Positions 1 through 8,302 of a DNA stretch of 62,693 nt are shown here, one piece after another. Source of the stretch: UBA1189 sp045594245. GTDB taxonomy: Bacteria; Bacteroidota; Bacteroidia; Bacteroidales; Bacteroidaceae. Each line of letters starts with the position of its first letter. The first letter of the stretch is position 1. The stretch lies in assembly GCA_045594245.1 (NCBI GenBank), contig JAZNYG010000087.1, positions 1-62,693 of the forward strand. The letters are read 5' to 3'. A program made the translations under genes and the position numbers. The notes beneath the pieces were generated by a model that was given only the letters and a program-made list of their open reading frames with translations, did not search any database and was not told the origin of the DNA.

Positions 1-810
1 AGCACTCTTACCGTCAATAGCCTCAGAAACTACTACAAGGTCATAGTTAGCAGCCAAAGCATCCAAAGTATCGGTATCCTCAGCGGTGAAGTTAGCAACG
101 TCTACTGCCAAAGCATTCTCCTCAGCCAACTTGGTGCACTGGTACAGCACATCATCCTCAAGGCTTACGTAAGATGAATAGGTTGATTGATACAAGTAAG
201 CGATATTGAGCGATTCCATATTGCCACCCTCTTCATCACCATTATCTACAATAATCGAGCGAATGTGAATACCTCCATTAACAGTCTTGAAAGTAACATC
301 CACGGAGTCCGTAATATCTTCATTCACTACAAAGATATTGATTTGAGGCTCCAATGAAATCTCTTCACCTCCAATACGCGTTGCATTGTTCGTCGAACAT
401 ACGATACCACGTTCACTGCTTGTATTGGCAGTCATCGTCTCTATGGCAATCTGCTGACCAGCAACAAGTCCCTTGATTGTAAAAGTCAGGTCCTTACCAT
501 TGAGCATGACACGAGCCGGAGTATAGCCAAAGTCAAGATTCAGCTTACCGGCACCTAACTTGCCGAAATAGAGTTCCGCCGTTTCTGGAATCACTTGTCC
601 GGCTACTCTCAGTTCGCCTGACATTTCCACCGCATTCTTGAAACGATTGTTGTTTTCTTCCAGGTTAGGAGTCCAGTTCTCTGTATCAGCCGCCAACAGT
701 TCCAATGTAGCCGCACTAAATCCTTTACCTGCAAAATCCCATGTCTTGCGAGCCTCTACTGAAAGAGAAAGCAAGCAAATCATAGACAAAAATAATGTAA
801 ACTTCTTCAT
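1..810 (-). CDS. Secreted multidomain protein, N-terminal 270 residues (3' end outside window)
   Basis: An open frame runs from an ATG at 808-810 leftward to the window edge without a stop, so the C-terminus is missing. It starts with a signal peptide (MKKFTLFLSMICLLSLSVEA). After cleavage comes a KTWDFAG module, roughly residues 22-170, that resembles the KWDF module near the C-terminus of the 1774-aa protein at 2175-7499. Both carry a W-D-F opening, a D/E-N-W motif and an N-A-V-E segment. From about residue 205 (LNIAYLYQS) a second module begins that resembles the ThuA/glutamine-amidotransferase-like segment of the 1774-aa protein (NIGYFTLE, then YDAIIVQESFG there; YDLVVVSEAIDG here). The module order is reversed compared with that protein. 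No catalytic function can be assigned. The gene is separated from GH105 by only 23 bp plus its own start, so the two are probably co-transcribed. Confidence 0.85.
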   Translation of the reverse strand, partial: MKKFTLFLSMICLLSLSVEARKTWDFAGKGFSAATLELLAADTENWTPNLEENNNRFKNAVEMSGELRVAGQVIPETAELYFGKLGAGKLNLDFGYTPARVMLNGKDLTFTIKGLVAGQQIAIETMTANTSSERGIVCSTNNATRIGGEEISLEPQINIFVVNEDITDSVDVTFKTVNGGIHIRSIIVDNGDEEGGNMESLNIAYLYQSTYSSYVSLEDDVLYQCTKLAEENALAVDVANFTAEDTDTLDALAANYDLVVVSEAIDGKSA

Positions 811-833
811 ACCTATATAAATATTACTATTGA

Positions 834-2003
834 TTATAATCCCAATTCCAAGCACCCCATGATGAAAGGCCCTGTAGCCTTGGCATCATTGTCGCGCATC
901 TTCTCTCCTATATAATATTCAAAGCTTCCGTCACGATAGGGGTTACCGCCGAGGCCGCCCACTTGGCAACAGCGTGTTAGGGTCAGCGTACCATCTTCGT
1001 TCTCTATGAGCAGATGCTTCTCCAGTCCCTTGAAGGCCTTCATAGCCACCTTCCGATATTTCTTGTCGAGGTAGCCTTTGTTGACCGCCTTGGCATAGGC
1101 ATACATACATTGCGAAGTCACCGATGCCTCGGGGAAATTTCCTTCACGCTCAGGGCAGTCAATCACCTGATACCACAAGCCATCGCGCTGATATTTGAGC
1201 AGAGCGTCAGCCAATCCTTGGATATAGCCAATGATACGTTCACGTCCTTCATGATCCTCGGGCACAAAGTCGAGCACATCGACCAATGCCATAAACCACC
1301 AACCGATGCTACGCCCCCAGAAATTGGGCGAAGTACCTGTCTCCTTATTGGCCCAGCGTTGGTTCTTGCTCTCATCCCAAGCATGGTGATAGAGACCAGT
1401 GGCTTTATCGTATGTATAGGTGTGGCAGAGTGTAATCTGCTTCACTGCTTCATCAATCCATTCCGGTTTATCAAACTCCATTCCATACTGTGCCATAAAG
1501 GGCGAACCCATATAGATGCCATCGAGCCACATCTGATGCGGATAGCAGAGTTTATGCCAATAGCCTCCCACATGAGTGCGTGGGTGATTGCGCAACTGTT
1601 TGATGAGTACATCCATCGCCTTCTTGTACTTCGCATCGCCCGTGGCACGGTAGATATCAAAAAGCACCTTGCCTGAGTTGATGAAGTCGATATTATAGGT
1701 TTCGGGAGTATAGAGATGAATCTCACCCTTATCATTGATGATAGAGTCGGCCCACTGGTATACATAATTATAATAGGTGTCGTCGCCTGTTGCCTTCCAC
1801 ATGCGGAGCATAGCACAGCATCCTACGCCTTGGGCATATCCAAAGAAGAGTCGCTTGCCGTGGTCGAGCTGCCAAGCTTCGGGGAAACGCTGCATCTCCG
1901 AGTCGGCAAAACGTTGGGCATACGAGCCGGCAGCTATCTGTGCCGGCAGATTGCTAACACACAGCACGGTGAGCAACGTCATTATAAACACACGAAACTT
2001 CAT
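834..2003 (-). CDS. GH105 family unsaturated rhamnogalacturonyl/galacturonyl hydrolase (YteR-like), secreted
   Basis: This protein matches the GH88/GH105 (alpha/alpha)6-barrel family, which removes unsaturated uronic acids from products of pectin lyases. The ATG at 2001-2003 (MKFRVFIMTLL) gives a signal peptide ending LPAQ and a 389-aa protein, a normal length. An ATG at 2013-2015 is a possible alternative. Longer readings start inside the terminator hairpin of the upstream gene and precede the -7 box TACATTTG at 2035-2042, so they are rejected. Family signatures seen are HQMWLDGIYMGSPF, whose Asp161 is the likely catalytic acid, GRSIGWWFMALVDVLD, and the C-terminal GGLGGNPYRDGSFEYYI with KATGPFIMG. 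It fits with the pectin methylesterase at 18555-24065 and the uronate-type SDR at 27450. The exact substrate is inferred. Confidence 0.9.
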   Translation of the reverse strand: MKFRVFIMTLLTVLCVSNLPAQIAAGSYAQRFADSEMQRFPEAWQLDHGKRLFFGYAQGVGCCAMLRMWKATGDDTYYNYVYQWADSIINDKGEIHLYTPETYNIDFINSGKVLFDIYRATGDAKYKKAMDVLIKQLRNHPRTHVGGYWHKLCYPHQMWLDGIYMGSPFMAQYGMEFDKPEWIDEAVKQITLCHTYTYDKATGLYHHAWDESKNQRWANKETGTSPNFWGRSIGWWFMALVDVLDFVPEDHEGRERIIGYIQGLADALLKYQRDGLWYQVIDCPEREGNFPEASVTSQCMYAYAKAVNKGYLDKKYRKVAMKAFKGLEKHLLIENEDGTLTLTRCCQVGGLGGNPYRDGSFEYYIGEKMRDNDAKATGPFIMGCLELGL

Positions 2004-2122
2004 GGTATACTTCATGCCAATATACATTAGGCTACAAATGTAACACTTATTTTTCATTTTTCGCATTTTTTTGTGTGTTTTTTGCCATATCAACATTACA
2101 ATGCAAGAAAACACAAAAACAA

Positions 2123-2150
2123 AGCAGGCTTGCCGCATGGCAAGCCTGCT
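2123..2150 (-). terminator. Intrinsic terminator after the 1774-aa gene
   Basis: Perfect 12-bp arms AGCAGGCTTGCC / GGCAAGCCTGCT with loop GCAT, 25 bp downstream of the stop of the 1774-aa gene, followed on the minus strand by TTTGTTTTTGTG. The GH105 promoter lies just beyond it. Confidence 0.85.
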
Positions 2151-2174
2151 CCTTAGAGATTATTCAGTAGGGAA

Positions 2175-5100
2175 TTACTTAACGTAAACCTTTTGAACCT
2201 TCACAGTACCATCCTTATAGGTGGTCTTCACAATGTTGATGCCCTGTACAGGTGCGTCAACTACTACACCGCTGAGGTTATAGTATGCACGGTTAGCAAC
2301 TTCACCCTCTACGTTAGCGATACCAGCACCAGGACCAGCAACGAGGTCGATGTAATAGAGATTTACAGCCTTCGGCAAGTTCAAGGTTACATTATCCTGA
2401 TCGGCTACGTAAACACCGTCTACCAAAGTAGCACCTTCAAGTGTGTATTCAGCAGCACCAACAGTGATAGTATCAGTAGCAAATGCAGGAATTACGATAG
2501 TGATGTCAGCAGCAGGATAGATGTAGTTAGCCATAATGTCTTCCTCAGAAGAGAAGATACGGATCTGACGAGCCTTAGCTGTGAAGAGCAAGCCCTTGGT
2601 AGCTTCGAGTTCGTTCTCACCAACCATCAAAGCGCCCTCTACGGCATTCTTATACTGGAGATAAGAAGTACCGCCCCAGTTGTCCTTGTCGGCCTTCATA
2701 GCTTCCAATACGGCTGTATCCCAAGCACGGAAGTCCCACTTAGCAGCCTTGGCAGGAGCCACGGTTACAGTAGCAGTAGCCTTGAAGCCACCGTCAACAG
2801 TAGTAACTGTGATTGTAGCGCGACCGAATGAAACGGCAGTTACAACACCATTAGCAACAGTAGCAACAGCCTCATCGCTTGATGACCAAACTACGGACTG
2901 GTCTACAGAAGTTGCAGGAGCTACAGTAGCAGTGAATGTATAGGTCTCACCCTCCTTGATAGTAACGGCAGCAGTATCGAGAGCTACACCAGTAACATCG
3001 CAATCATCGTTAACAGCCATGTCAACACCCTCAGCAGGAACGTCAAGGCCTACCAATGTGTAAACAGCGTTACGCCACAATGTGTAGTTAGCATCAGTCA
3101 TATAGCGACCAGCCTCGCGAGTGATGGCACCATAGTTCATGTTCATGGTGATCATCTGAGCCTCAAGAGTGTGTGTACCTACAGTAGCACCAGCGGGGAT
3201 TACGTTGATAGCTACCTGAGCAACATCGGCAGCACCGGTAGGAGCAGCTACGAGAGTACCCTCAGCAGAGAGAGTTACGCCAGTAGAGTAACCGAATGTC
3301 TTGTTGCGGGTATTACCTGCGCTATCGTCAGCACCAGCATGGAACATCTTCACGTCTGTGCCCTCGATACCGTTGAAGAGCGGACTCTCGGCGTTCACAA
3401 CAGTAAGGTTGAGTGTACCCTCGGTTTCAGTTGTAGTACCGTCAGTGATGCGGTCCTTCTGGAAGCCGAAGATCTTATTGATAAGGTAAGGCACCTTTAC
3501 GTTGCTGGGTGAGAGAGCACCCTTAGTCAAGATACCATCTGAGCTACCGAACGATTCCTGAACGATGATTGCATCGTAACCGCTGAGGTCAACAACAGCT
3601 GTCTCAGACTTGTCAGTAATCACGTTGAGTGTCACATTCAACTTAGGATCAGCAGCCAGCATAGCGTAGATAGGATCGCTTGCGCCTTCGGCCAGTTCCT
3701 TCTCCAAAGTGAAGTAACCGATATTAGACTGCTTGCCGCAGTACTCCAACTTCACGTTGTCGAAGCATACCCAGTTAGCAGTTGTGTTAACAGCAGTGAA
3801 ACCAAGGATAATGGTATCAGCAGAGGTCAAGTTGGTGTAAACCTCGAAACGCTCGGGAGCACCATTGCCTGTAGCAACTGCAACAGAATCACCATTCATG
3901 AACAAGTAAGCGCCTTCCACAGCAGCCTTAGCGTCTGCAGCATCCTGACGAGTAGCGATGATGTCGGCAGAGAGACGATAGAGACCCTTCGGCAACTCTC
4001 TTACCACCTGAGTAGCATAAGCAGTACCAAGAGGAGCAGCATTCGCCCACTTCTCGATGAACTGAACGATTTCCACATCACCATTAGTATAGGTAGCGCC
4101 CTGTGTCGCCATATCATTGGTCCAACCTGTAGTGCCATCCTCCATCTTAGGATTAACGATGTAGCGGCTTGTCATATCGCAAGCATAGTCTACAGTAGCC
4201 ACAGCGAAGCGATATTCATAAACAGCCTGTTCGAATACTACGTAAGCGGCCTCAACATCAGCTACAGTAGCTGTAGTGCTGGTGAGCACGCCCTTAGCTG
4301 TAGCCACAGCCTCAGCAAGCAGTTCAGCATTCTCATACTCTGTAACGATAGCGTTCAATGTAGAATATGCAGGGATAGCCACTACAAATGAGTCCATAGC
4401 AGCGTTAAGAGCTACCAAGTCATTGGCTGCAGCAACCTGAGCCTTCAGTTCTTCACCGAATACACCAGAAACGTGAGGATTCTGCTCAAGGAGAGCCTTG
4501 GCCTCTTCAAGCTTGAACGAGATTACAACGGCGGGGTCGAAGGTATACAACTTGGCGTTGTCCATTACGATCCAGTTAGCGTCAGTGCTCTTCACAGAGA
4601 TACCCACCTTCAGTGAGTCGCCCTCAGCGATAGTAGTCTTCACCATAATCAGCTCAGGACCTGCAGCGCGGTTGGCATCATCGCGGTCAACATTCGCTGT
4701 GTGTACCTCTACAGAGTCACCGTTAGCATAGAGCTTCACGCCCTTAACCTCATAGGTATCAGGCTGGCTCTGCAAGCATGCGCTCACGTAAGCAGCAAAT
4801 GTATAGGTACCTGCGGGAAGACCCTCAACAATCTGATAGAAATCAAGGTCAGCCAAAGCTGTAGGAGCGGCATTCCACTTCTCCACGAAGCCATCGTTTA
4901 CGTTGGTCCACTTATTGTGATTACCAGTGCCCATTGAGCCTACGCCATCTACCCAACCATTCTTCTGGTTAGGAGCGTCGAATGTACCGTTAACGATTCC
5001 AGAGATTTCATTGGTTGACAAATATACAGCGTAAGCAGCAGCCAGTGTGGTCAGCGTCTCTGCACCGGCAGTACCCTCAGCAAGAGCAGCCTTGGCAGCA

Positions 5101-7499
5101 GCAACAGCAGCACCAAACTCAACAGAGCCACCTGCGCCCTCTACATACATAGCATCATAAACCGCGATATTGGCGCTCAGTGCAGCATAGTCAGCTACAG
5201 AAGCTGTAGCAGCGGCTACAGCAGCGTTCAAACGGGTAGTAGCACCTGTTACAGTGTCGGGGAGCTCGATTGCGATAGCAGCCTCGGCAGCAGCGATAGC
5301 AGCAGCAAGTTCTTCAGAAGCAGCCTTGCTCATATCACCTGTGATAGTCTTGGCATCATCAATGATAGCCTGAAGAGCCGAAGTGATATCATAAGTTACG
5401 GGGATGATATACCACTTACCATTGTTGGCAATAGCCTTATCTGAGTAAGTTGCAGAACCATTGGTCAGATTGTCAGTACCGATAATCGTACCAGCCTTGG
5501 GGGCATTTACCATACCGATAGTATAAACACCTGTCTCTACAGCAACAATCTCGTGCAAGGTGTTAGCAGAAGTTTCAGTTACAGCTGTCATAGTCCAGTT
5601 GTTGTTATGAGCACTCTTCACATACTTGCCACCATAGGTCTTGAGGTGATACTGGTTAGCAGTCTCGGTAGCCACGAAGTAGAAGCACTGGTTAGCGTTC
5701 TCCTCATCGCGAGCTTCGATAGTGATACCAGAGTTAGCTGTCAAGAAGTTCTTACCGGTTACGTTCATGATAGCGAACAGCTGGTTAGCAGGATAGTCTG
5801 CAGGATTTACAGAACCTACAGCCTCAGCTGTGAAGTCAGAGCCGCAATAGAGAATCTCTACATTATCGAAGATTGACCAGTCGTTAGCCACTGCAACTTC
5901 CTTCTTGAAACCGATAGTGAGCTGACCATTAAGAACAGCTACCTCGATAGTTTCCATCTGATACAGACCTGCCGTGAAAGCAGCAGAAGCATCACTCATG
6001 CTATTAGGAATCTTACCATGTCCTGCGACATCAATACCAGCAGTTACATTAGCAGAGTCAACAAAGATGTTGGGGAATGCAACAGACTTGTCATTTACAT
6101 AGAAGAATGCATTAGTTGTAGTGCAACCAGCCTCAATGGTATCAGTAGCCACCTCAGGAGTTCCCATACGGTAGAATCCCTTAGCAGTCACCTTATACAA
6201 ACCATTGGGCACGCTGATAGTCTGGAATACGTCGAAGTTTGTATTGAACTTCTCTGCACACATATTGTCATTGGCACCATTACGTACAGGATCACCTTGC
6301 CACTTGGAAATATCCAAGTTGTTACGACCAAAGTTAGAGCAAGGAAGCAGCGAGGTTACATTCATAGGAGCCTCAACTGTAGCGTTAGCCATACCGGCAT
6401 GGATATCCTCAGCGGTGAGGAACTGCCAATAGCAAGCATCGCTCAACTCGCTCACTGTAGCCAAGATGGTAGAACCCTCAGCAGAAGCATAGTAGTTTGT
6501 GCCCCAACCGATAGTGTAAACACCATCAATCACCTCAGTCAAAGTAAACTGAGCAGAGCCTGAATCAATATAACCGGCATTGCCCAAATAGTGGTTTGCA
6601 CCACCATTGCTTACAACACCATTGAAAGCAAACACGCCGTCGGCACCCTCAGCGATGAAGGGCAGACCGTCCTGACCCAATGATGCTTGAGTACCCCAGC
6701 TGTTGGCACCGTTCAAGAATGCCTTAGCCTTCGTGTTGTAGAGGTAATAGGTCTTGCCATTCTCCACAGCAGCACCTACCCAAGGAGACTCTACAGTGAT
6801 AGGAGTCTCTACAGAAAGGATCTCTACTTTGTCAAAGAAAAGGTGCTGGTTGGCACCAGAGCCCGAGTTGGGAGCATCATAGCCCAATGAAAGCTTACCA
6901 GCGGTAGCCTCAGTAAGGGTAAATGCAACTACCTCTTCCGTCCAAGCATCTACGGCATAAGCCTTGGCAGGAGCCAAGTACTCAGTACCATTGTCAGCGA
7001 TGAAGCCGATAAGGCTCTTGGCAGGAGCTGTAGTACCGCCCACAGCGTTGTACACAGCAACATGGAGTTCATAGCTACCAGCCTCGAGAGTCACAGCCTG
7101 TGTATACTGTGCAACAGCATCCCACACAGCTACAATGCCGAGCGCGTTACCTTCGGCTACACCAGCAGGATTGGTAGCTGGCACATTGTAACCTGCGCCA
7201 CCGAGCCAGTGACCTGAGCCATAAGCGTACAAACCTCCGGCCAAAGCGCAGTTCTCATAACCTTGATCATCGGTAGTACCTTGTGGTTGAGCTGTCCAAC
7301 CATCAACAGCCAACAAACCATAATAGGTCGTGCTGTTTGTTGCCATGTCCTTACCATAAGTACAGATACCATTGTCCACCGGAGTACCTTCGGCGAAGTC
7401 AAGGTTTGCACCTACACTAACGACAGACTGCGCCCATGCACTGCTTGTGCACAGAAGCATGACGACTAACGTCATCAGAGAAGTAAATCTCTTCTTCAT
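2175..7499 (-). CDS. Giant secreted multidomain protein (1774 aa), probable cell-surface or polysaccharide-binding protein
   Basis: The signal peptide is MKKRFTSLMTLVVMLLCTSS-AWAQ. The mature protein is a chain of modules: an N-terminal beta-sandwich (about 25-228); a beta-trefoil-like segment with YYLYNT and WGTQASL; a CBM-like segment (about 390-550); a second trefoil-like segment; Ala-rich helical FIVAR-like stretches; two more CBM-like segments (each with a GLP.G.Y and a W.V/C.FDN motif near its end); a ThuA/amidotransferase-like module (GYDAIIVQESFG); a BIG_2 Ig fold (VTGVALDTAAVTIKEGETYT); a KWDF module (about 1588-1720); and a C-terminal tail (YYNLSG ... GINIVK ... VYVK) of the Bacteroidales sorting-tail type. 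No enzyme active site is evident. The promoter candidate is TTGG-N19-TACTTTCG, about 70-95 bp upstream. Its role in pectin binding is inferred only from the neighbours. Confidence 0.85.
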   Translation of the reverse strand: MKKRFTSLMTLVVMLLCTSSAWAQSVVSVGANLDFAEGTPVDNGICTYGKDMATNSTTYYGLLAVDGWTAQPQGTTDDQGYENCALAGGLYAYGSGHWLGGAGYNVPATNPAGVAEGNALGIVAVWDAVAQYTQAVTLEAGSYELHVAVYNAVGGTTAPAKSLIGFIADNGTEYLAPAKAYAVDAWTEEVVAFTLTEATAGKLSLGYDAPNSGSGANQHLFFDKVEILSVETPITVESPWVGAAVENGKTYYLYNTKAKAFLNGANSWGTQASLGQDGLPFIAEGADGVFAFNGVVSNGGANHYLGNAGYIDSGSAQFTLTEVIDGVYTIGWGTNYYASAEGSTILATVSELSDACYWQFLTAEDIHAGMANATVEAPMNVTSLLPCSNFGRNNLDISKWQGDPVRNGANDNMCAEKFNTNFDVFQTISVPNGLYKVTAKGFYRMGTPEVATDTIEAGCTTTNAFFYVNDKSVAFPNIFVDSANVTAGIDVAGHGKIPNSMSDASAAFTAGLYQMETIEVAVLNGQLTIGFKKEVAVANDWSIFDNVEILYCGSDFTAEAVGSVNPADYPANQLFAIMNVTGKNFLTANSGITIEARDEENANQCFYFVATETANQYHLKTYGGKYVKSAHNNNWTMTAVTETSANTLHEIVAVETGVYTIGMVNAPKAGTIIGTDNLTNGSATYSDKAIANNGKWYIIPVTYDITSALQAIIDDAKTITGDMSKAASEELAAAIAAAEAAIAIELPDTVTGATTRLNAAVAAATASVADYAALSANIAVYDAMYVEGAGGSVEFGAAVAAAKAALAEGTAGAETLTTLAAAYAVYLSTNEISGIVNGTFDAPNQKNGWVDGVGSMGTGNHNKWTNVNDGFVEKWNAAPTALADLDFYQIVEGLPAGTYTFAAYVSACLQSQPDTYEVKGVKLYANGDSVEVHTANVDRDDANRAAGPELIMVKTTIAEGDSLKVGISVKSTDANWIVMDNAKLYTFDPAVVISFKLEEAKALLEQNPHVSGVFGEELKAQVAAANDLVALNAAMDSFVVAIPAYSTLNAIVTEYENAELLAEAVATAKGVLTSTTATVADVEAAYVVFEQAVYEYRFAVATVDYACDMTSRYIVNPKMEDGTTGWTNDMATQGATYTNGDVEIVQFIEKWANAAPLGTAYATQVVRELPKGLYRLSADIIATRQDAADAKAAVEGAYLFMNGDSVAVATGNGAPERFEVYTNLTSADTIILGFTAVNTTANWVCFDNVKLEYCGKQSNIGYFTLEKELAEGASDPIYAMLAADPKLNVTLNVITDKSETAVVDLSGYDAIIVQESFGSSDGILTKGALSPSNVKVPYLINKIFGFQKDRITDGTTTETEGTLNLTVVNAESPLFNGIEGTDVKMFHAGADDSAGNTRNKTFGYSTGVTLSAEGTLVAAPTGAADVAQVAINVIPAGATVGTHTLEAQMITMNMNYGAITREAGRYMTDANYTLWRNAVYTLVGLDVPAEGVDMAVNDDCDVTGVALDTAAVTIKEGETYTFTATVAPATSVDQSVVWSSSDEAVATVANGVVTAVSFGRATITVTTVDGGFKATATVTVAPAKAAKWDFRAWDTAVLEAMKADKDNWGGTSYLQYKNAVEGALMVGENELEATKGLLFTAKARQIRIFSSEEDIMANYIYPAADITIVIPAFATDTITVGAAEYTLEGATLVDGVYVADQDNVTLNLPKAVNLYYIDLVAGPGAGIANVEGEVANRAYYNLSGVVVDAPVQGINIVKTTYKDGTVKVQKVYVK

Positions 7500-7710
7500 A
7501 AAGTAATAGATTTAGTTAATAATAAAATTGGTTAATTAAGATTTTTAAGCATTTTAATGGGCGAAAGTAAGACTTTTATTCCTTATATCCAAGTTTTTCA
7601 GACGATTATTTCACGAAATGCCACTAACAAGTGCGATTTTATGTTTTTAAACATATTCTTAATACCATTTCAGGTGAAAAAAGTTTATTTTTGGGGTGGC
7701 ATGGCAGCGT

Positions 7711-7815
7711 GGAGCGGTTAGTGGTTAGTGGTGAGCGGTGAGCGGTGAGCGCTGAATGGTGAGCGGTGCGCGCTGAATGGTGAGCGGTTAGTGCTCAGTG
7801 GTGAGCGGTGAGCGA
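7711..7815 (+). repeat. Heptamer array, 15 units of 7 bp (TGAGCGG-type)
   Basis: Fifteen consecutive 7-bp units, such as TGAGCGG, TTAGTGG, TGAATGG and TGCGCGC, run without phase slips. Inverted units of the same type (CGCCGCT, AACCGCT, AACCACT, CACCGCT) occupy 8081-8122. Confidence 0.9.
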
Positions 7816-7925
7816 TGGGAATCATATATTTGCGGACGAAGAAACTGTTTGTGTGTAAATTATCAAGGCTCATCTAATACTTTCTTTATAATGCGTTTCC
7901 CCTGTTGGGAATAGGAAAAAGTTCA

Positions 7926-8029
7926 CGCCACCGCGGTGGCGTGAATGTGTCGCCGCGGTGACATGTACGCGCCATCGCGGTGACGTTAAAGTGCCATCGC
8001 GGTAACGTTAAAGTGTCACCGCAGTGACG
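7926..8029. repeat. Array of five GC-rich 16-bp palindromes at 22-bp pitch
   Basis: Units are CGCCACCGCGGTGGCG, TGTCGCCGCGGTGACA, CGCCATCGCGGTGACG, TGCCATCGCGGTAACG and TGTCACCGCAGTGACG, separated by 6-bp linkers (TGAATG, TGTACG, TTAAAG, TTAAAG). Cores CCGCGG/TCGCGG/CCGCAG are exactly 22 bp apart. The first palindrome extends to 24 bp (7922-7945). Confidence 0.92.
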
Positions 8030-8226
8030 TGAGCACACATCCTTATCCAATCCCTATTTTCCCCTAACCCGTAATCGTTACCCCACTCGCCGCTAACCGC
8101 TAACCACTCACCGCTCGCCGCTCTGCCATGCCACCCCAAAAATAAACTTTTTTCACCTGAAAACAACTAAAATCGCTGATTTCATCGAATCCCTTGTGGA
8201 GTCTATAACTGCAATACAAAAAAAAA

Positions 8227-8254
8227 GCGGGACGTGCTTCACAGCGCGTCCCGC
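8227..8254 (-). terminator. Intrinsic terminator after the 1789-aa gene
   Basis: Stem GCGGGACGTGC / GCGCGTCCCGC with loop TTCACA, followed on the minus strand by a run of eight or more T residues. Confidence 0.85.
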
Positions 8255-8302
8255 CTGGGGATGACTATAGTCTATTGACTACAGTCGGGGGGAGGGGATA
8301 TT

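Larger units (their letters stand above)
7668..8162. mobile_element. Composite inverted-repeat element 1 (MITE-like, 495 bp, no ORF)
   Basis: Left end 7668-7707 and right end 8123-8162 are perfect 40-bp inverted copies, beginning TTTCAGGTGAAAAAAG and ending GGGGTGGCATGGCAG. Immediately inside lie inverted 7-bp repeat arrays: 15 units on the left at 7711-7815 (mostly TGAGCGG), 6 units on the right at 8081-8122. The centre contains five 16-bp palindromes at exactly 22-bp pitch (starts 7926, 7948, 7970, 7992, 8014). No transposase is encoded. I see no clear target-site duplication. A second copy with the same ends lies at 51991-52496. Mobility is inferred from the repeated ends. Confidence 0.85.
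7500..8302. other. 803-bp gene-free region holding repeat element 1
   Basis: The region lies between two giant minus-strand genes. From right to left it holds the terminator of the 1789-aa gene (8227-8254) with a second small hairpin (8263-8286), the composite inverted-repeat element 7668-8162, and the AT-rich promoter/leader of the 1774-aa gene (7500-7600). I see no credible coding sequence. Confidence 0.8.

Noticed and set aside
1014..1676. A 220-residue frame antisense to the GH105 gene
   Set aside because: It is a shadow of a clear enzyme gene with no signal, domain or promoter of its own.
2003..2138. Longer N-terminus of the GH105 protein (to 2138)
   Set aside because: It would begin in the terminator of the upstream gene and ahead of the -7 box; it lacks a signal peptide at its start.
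7926..8029. Possible CRISPR array because of the regular spacing
   Set aside because: The units are palindromes with only 6-bp linkers; there are no unique spacers of about 30 bp and no cas genes.
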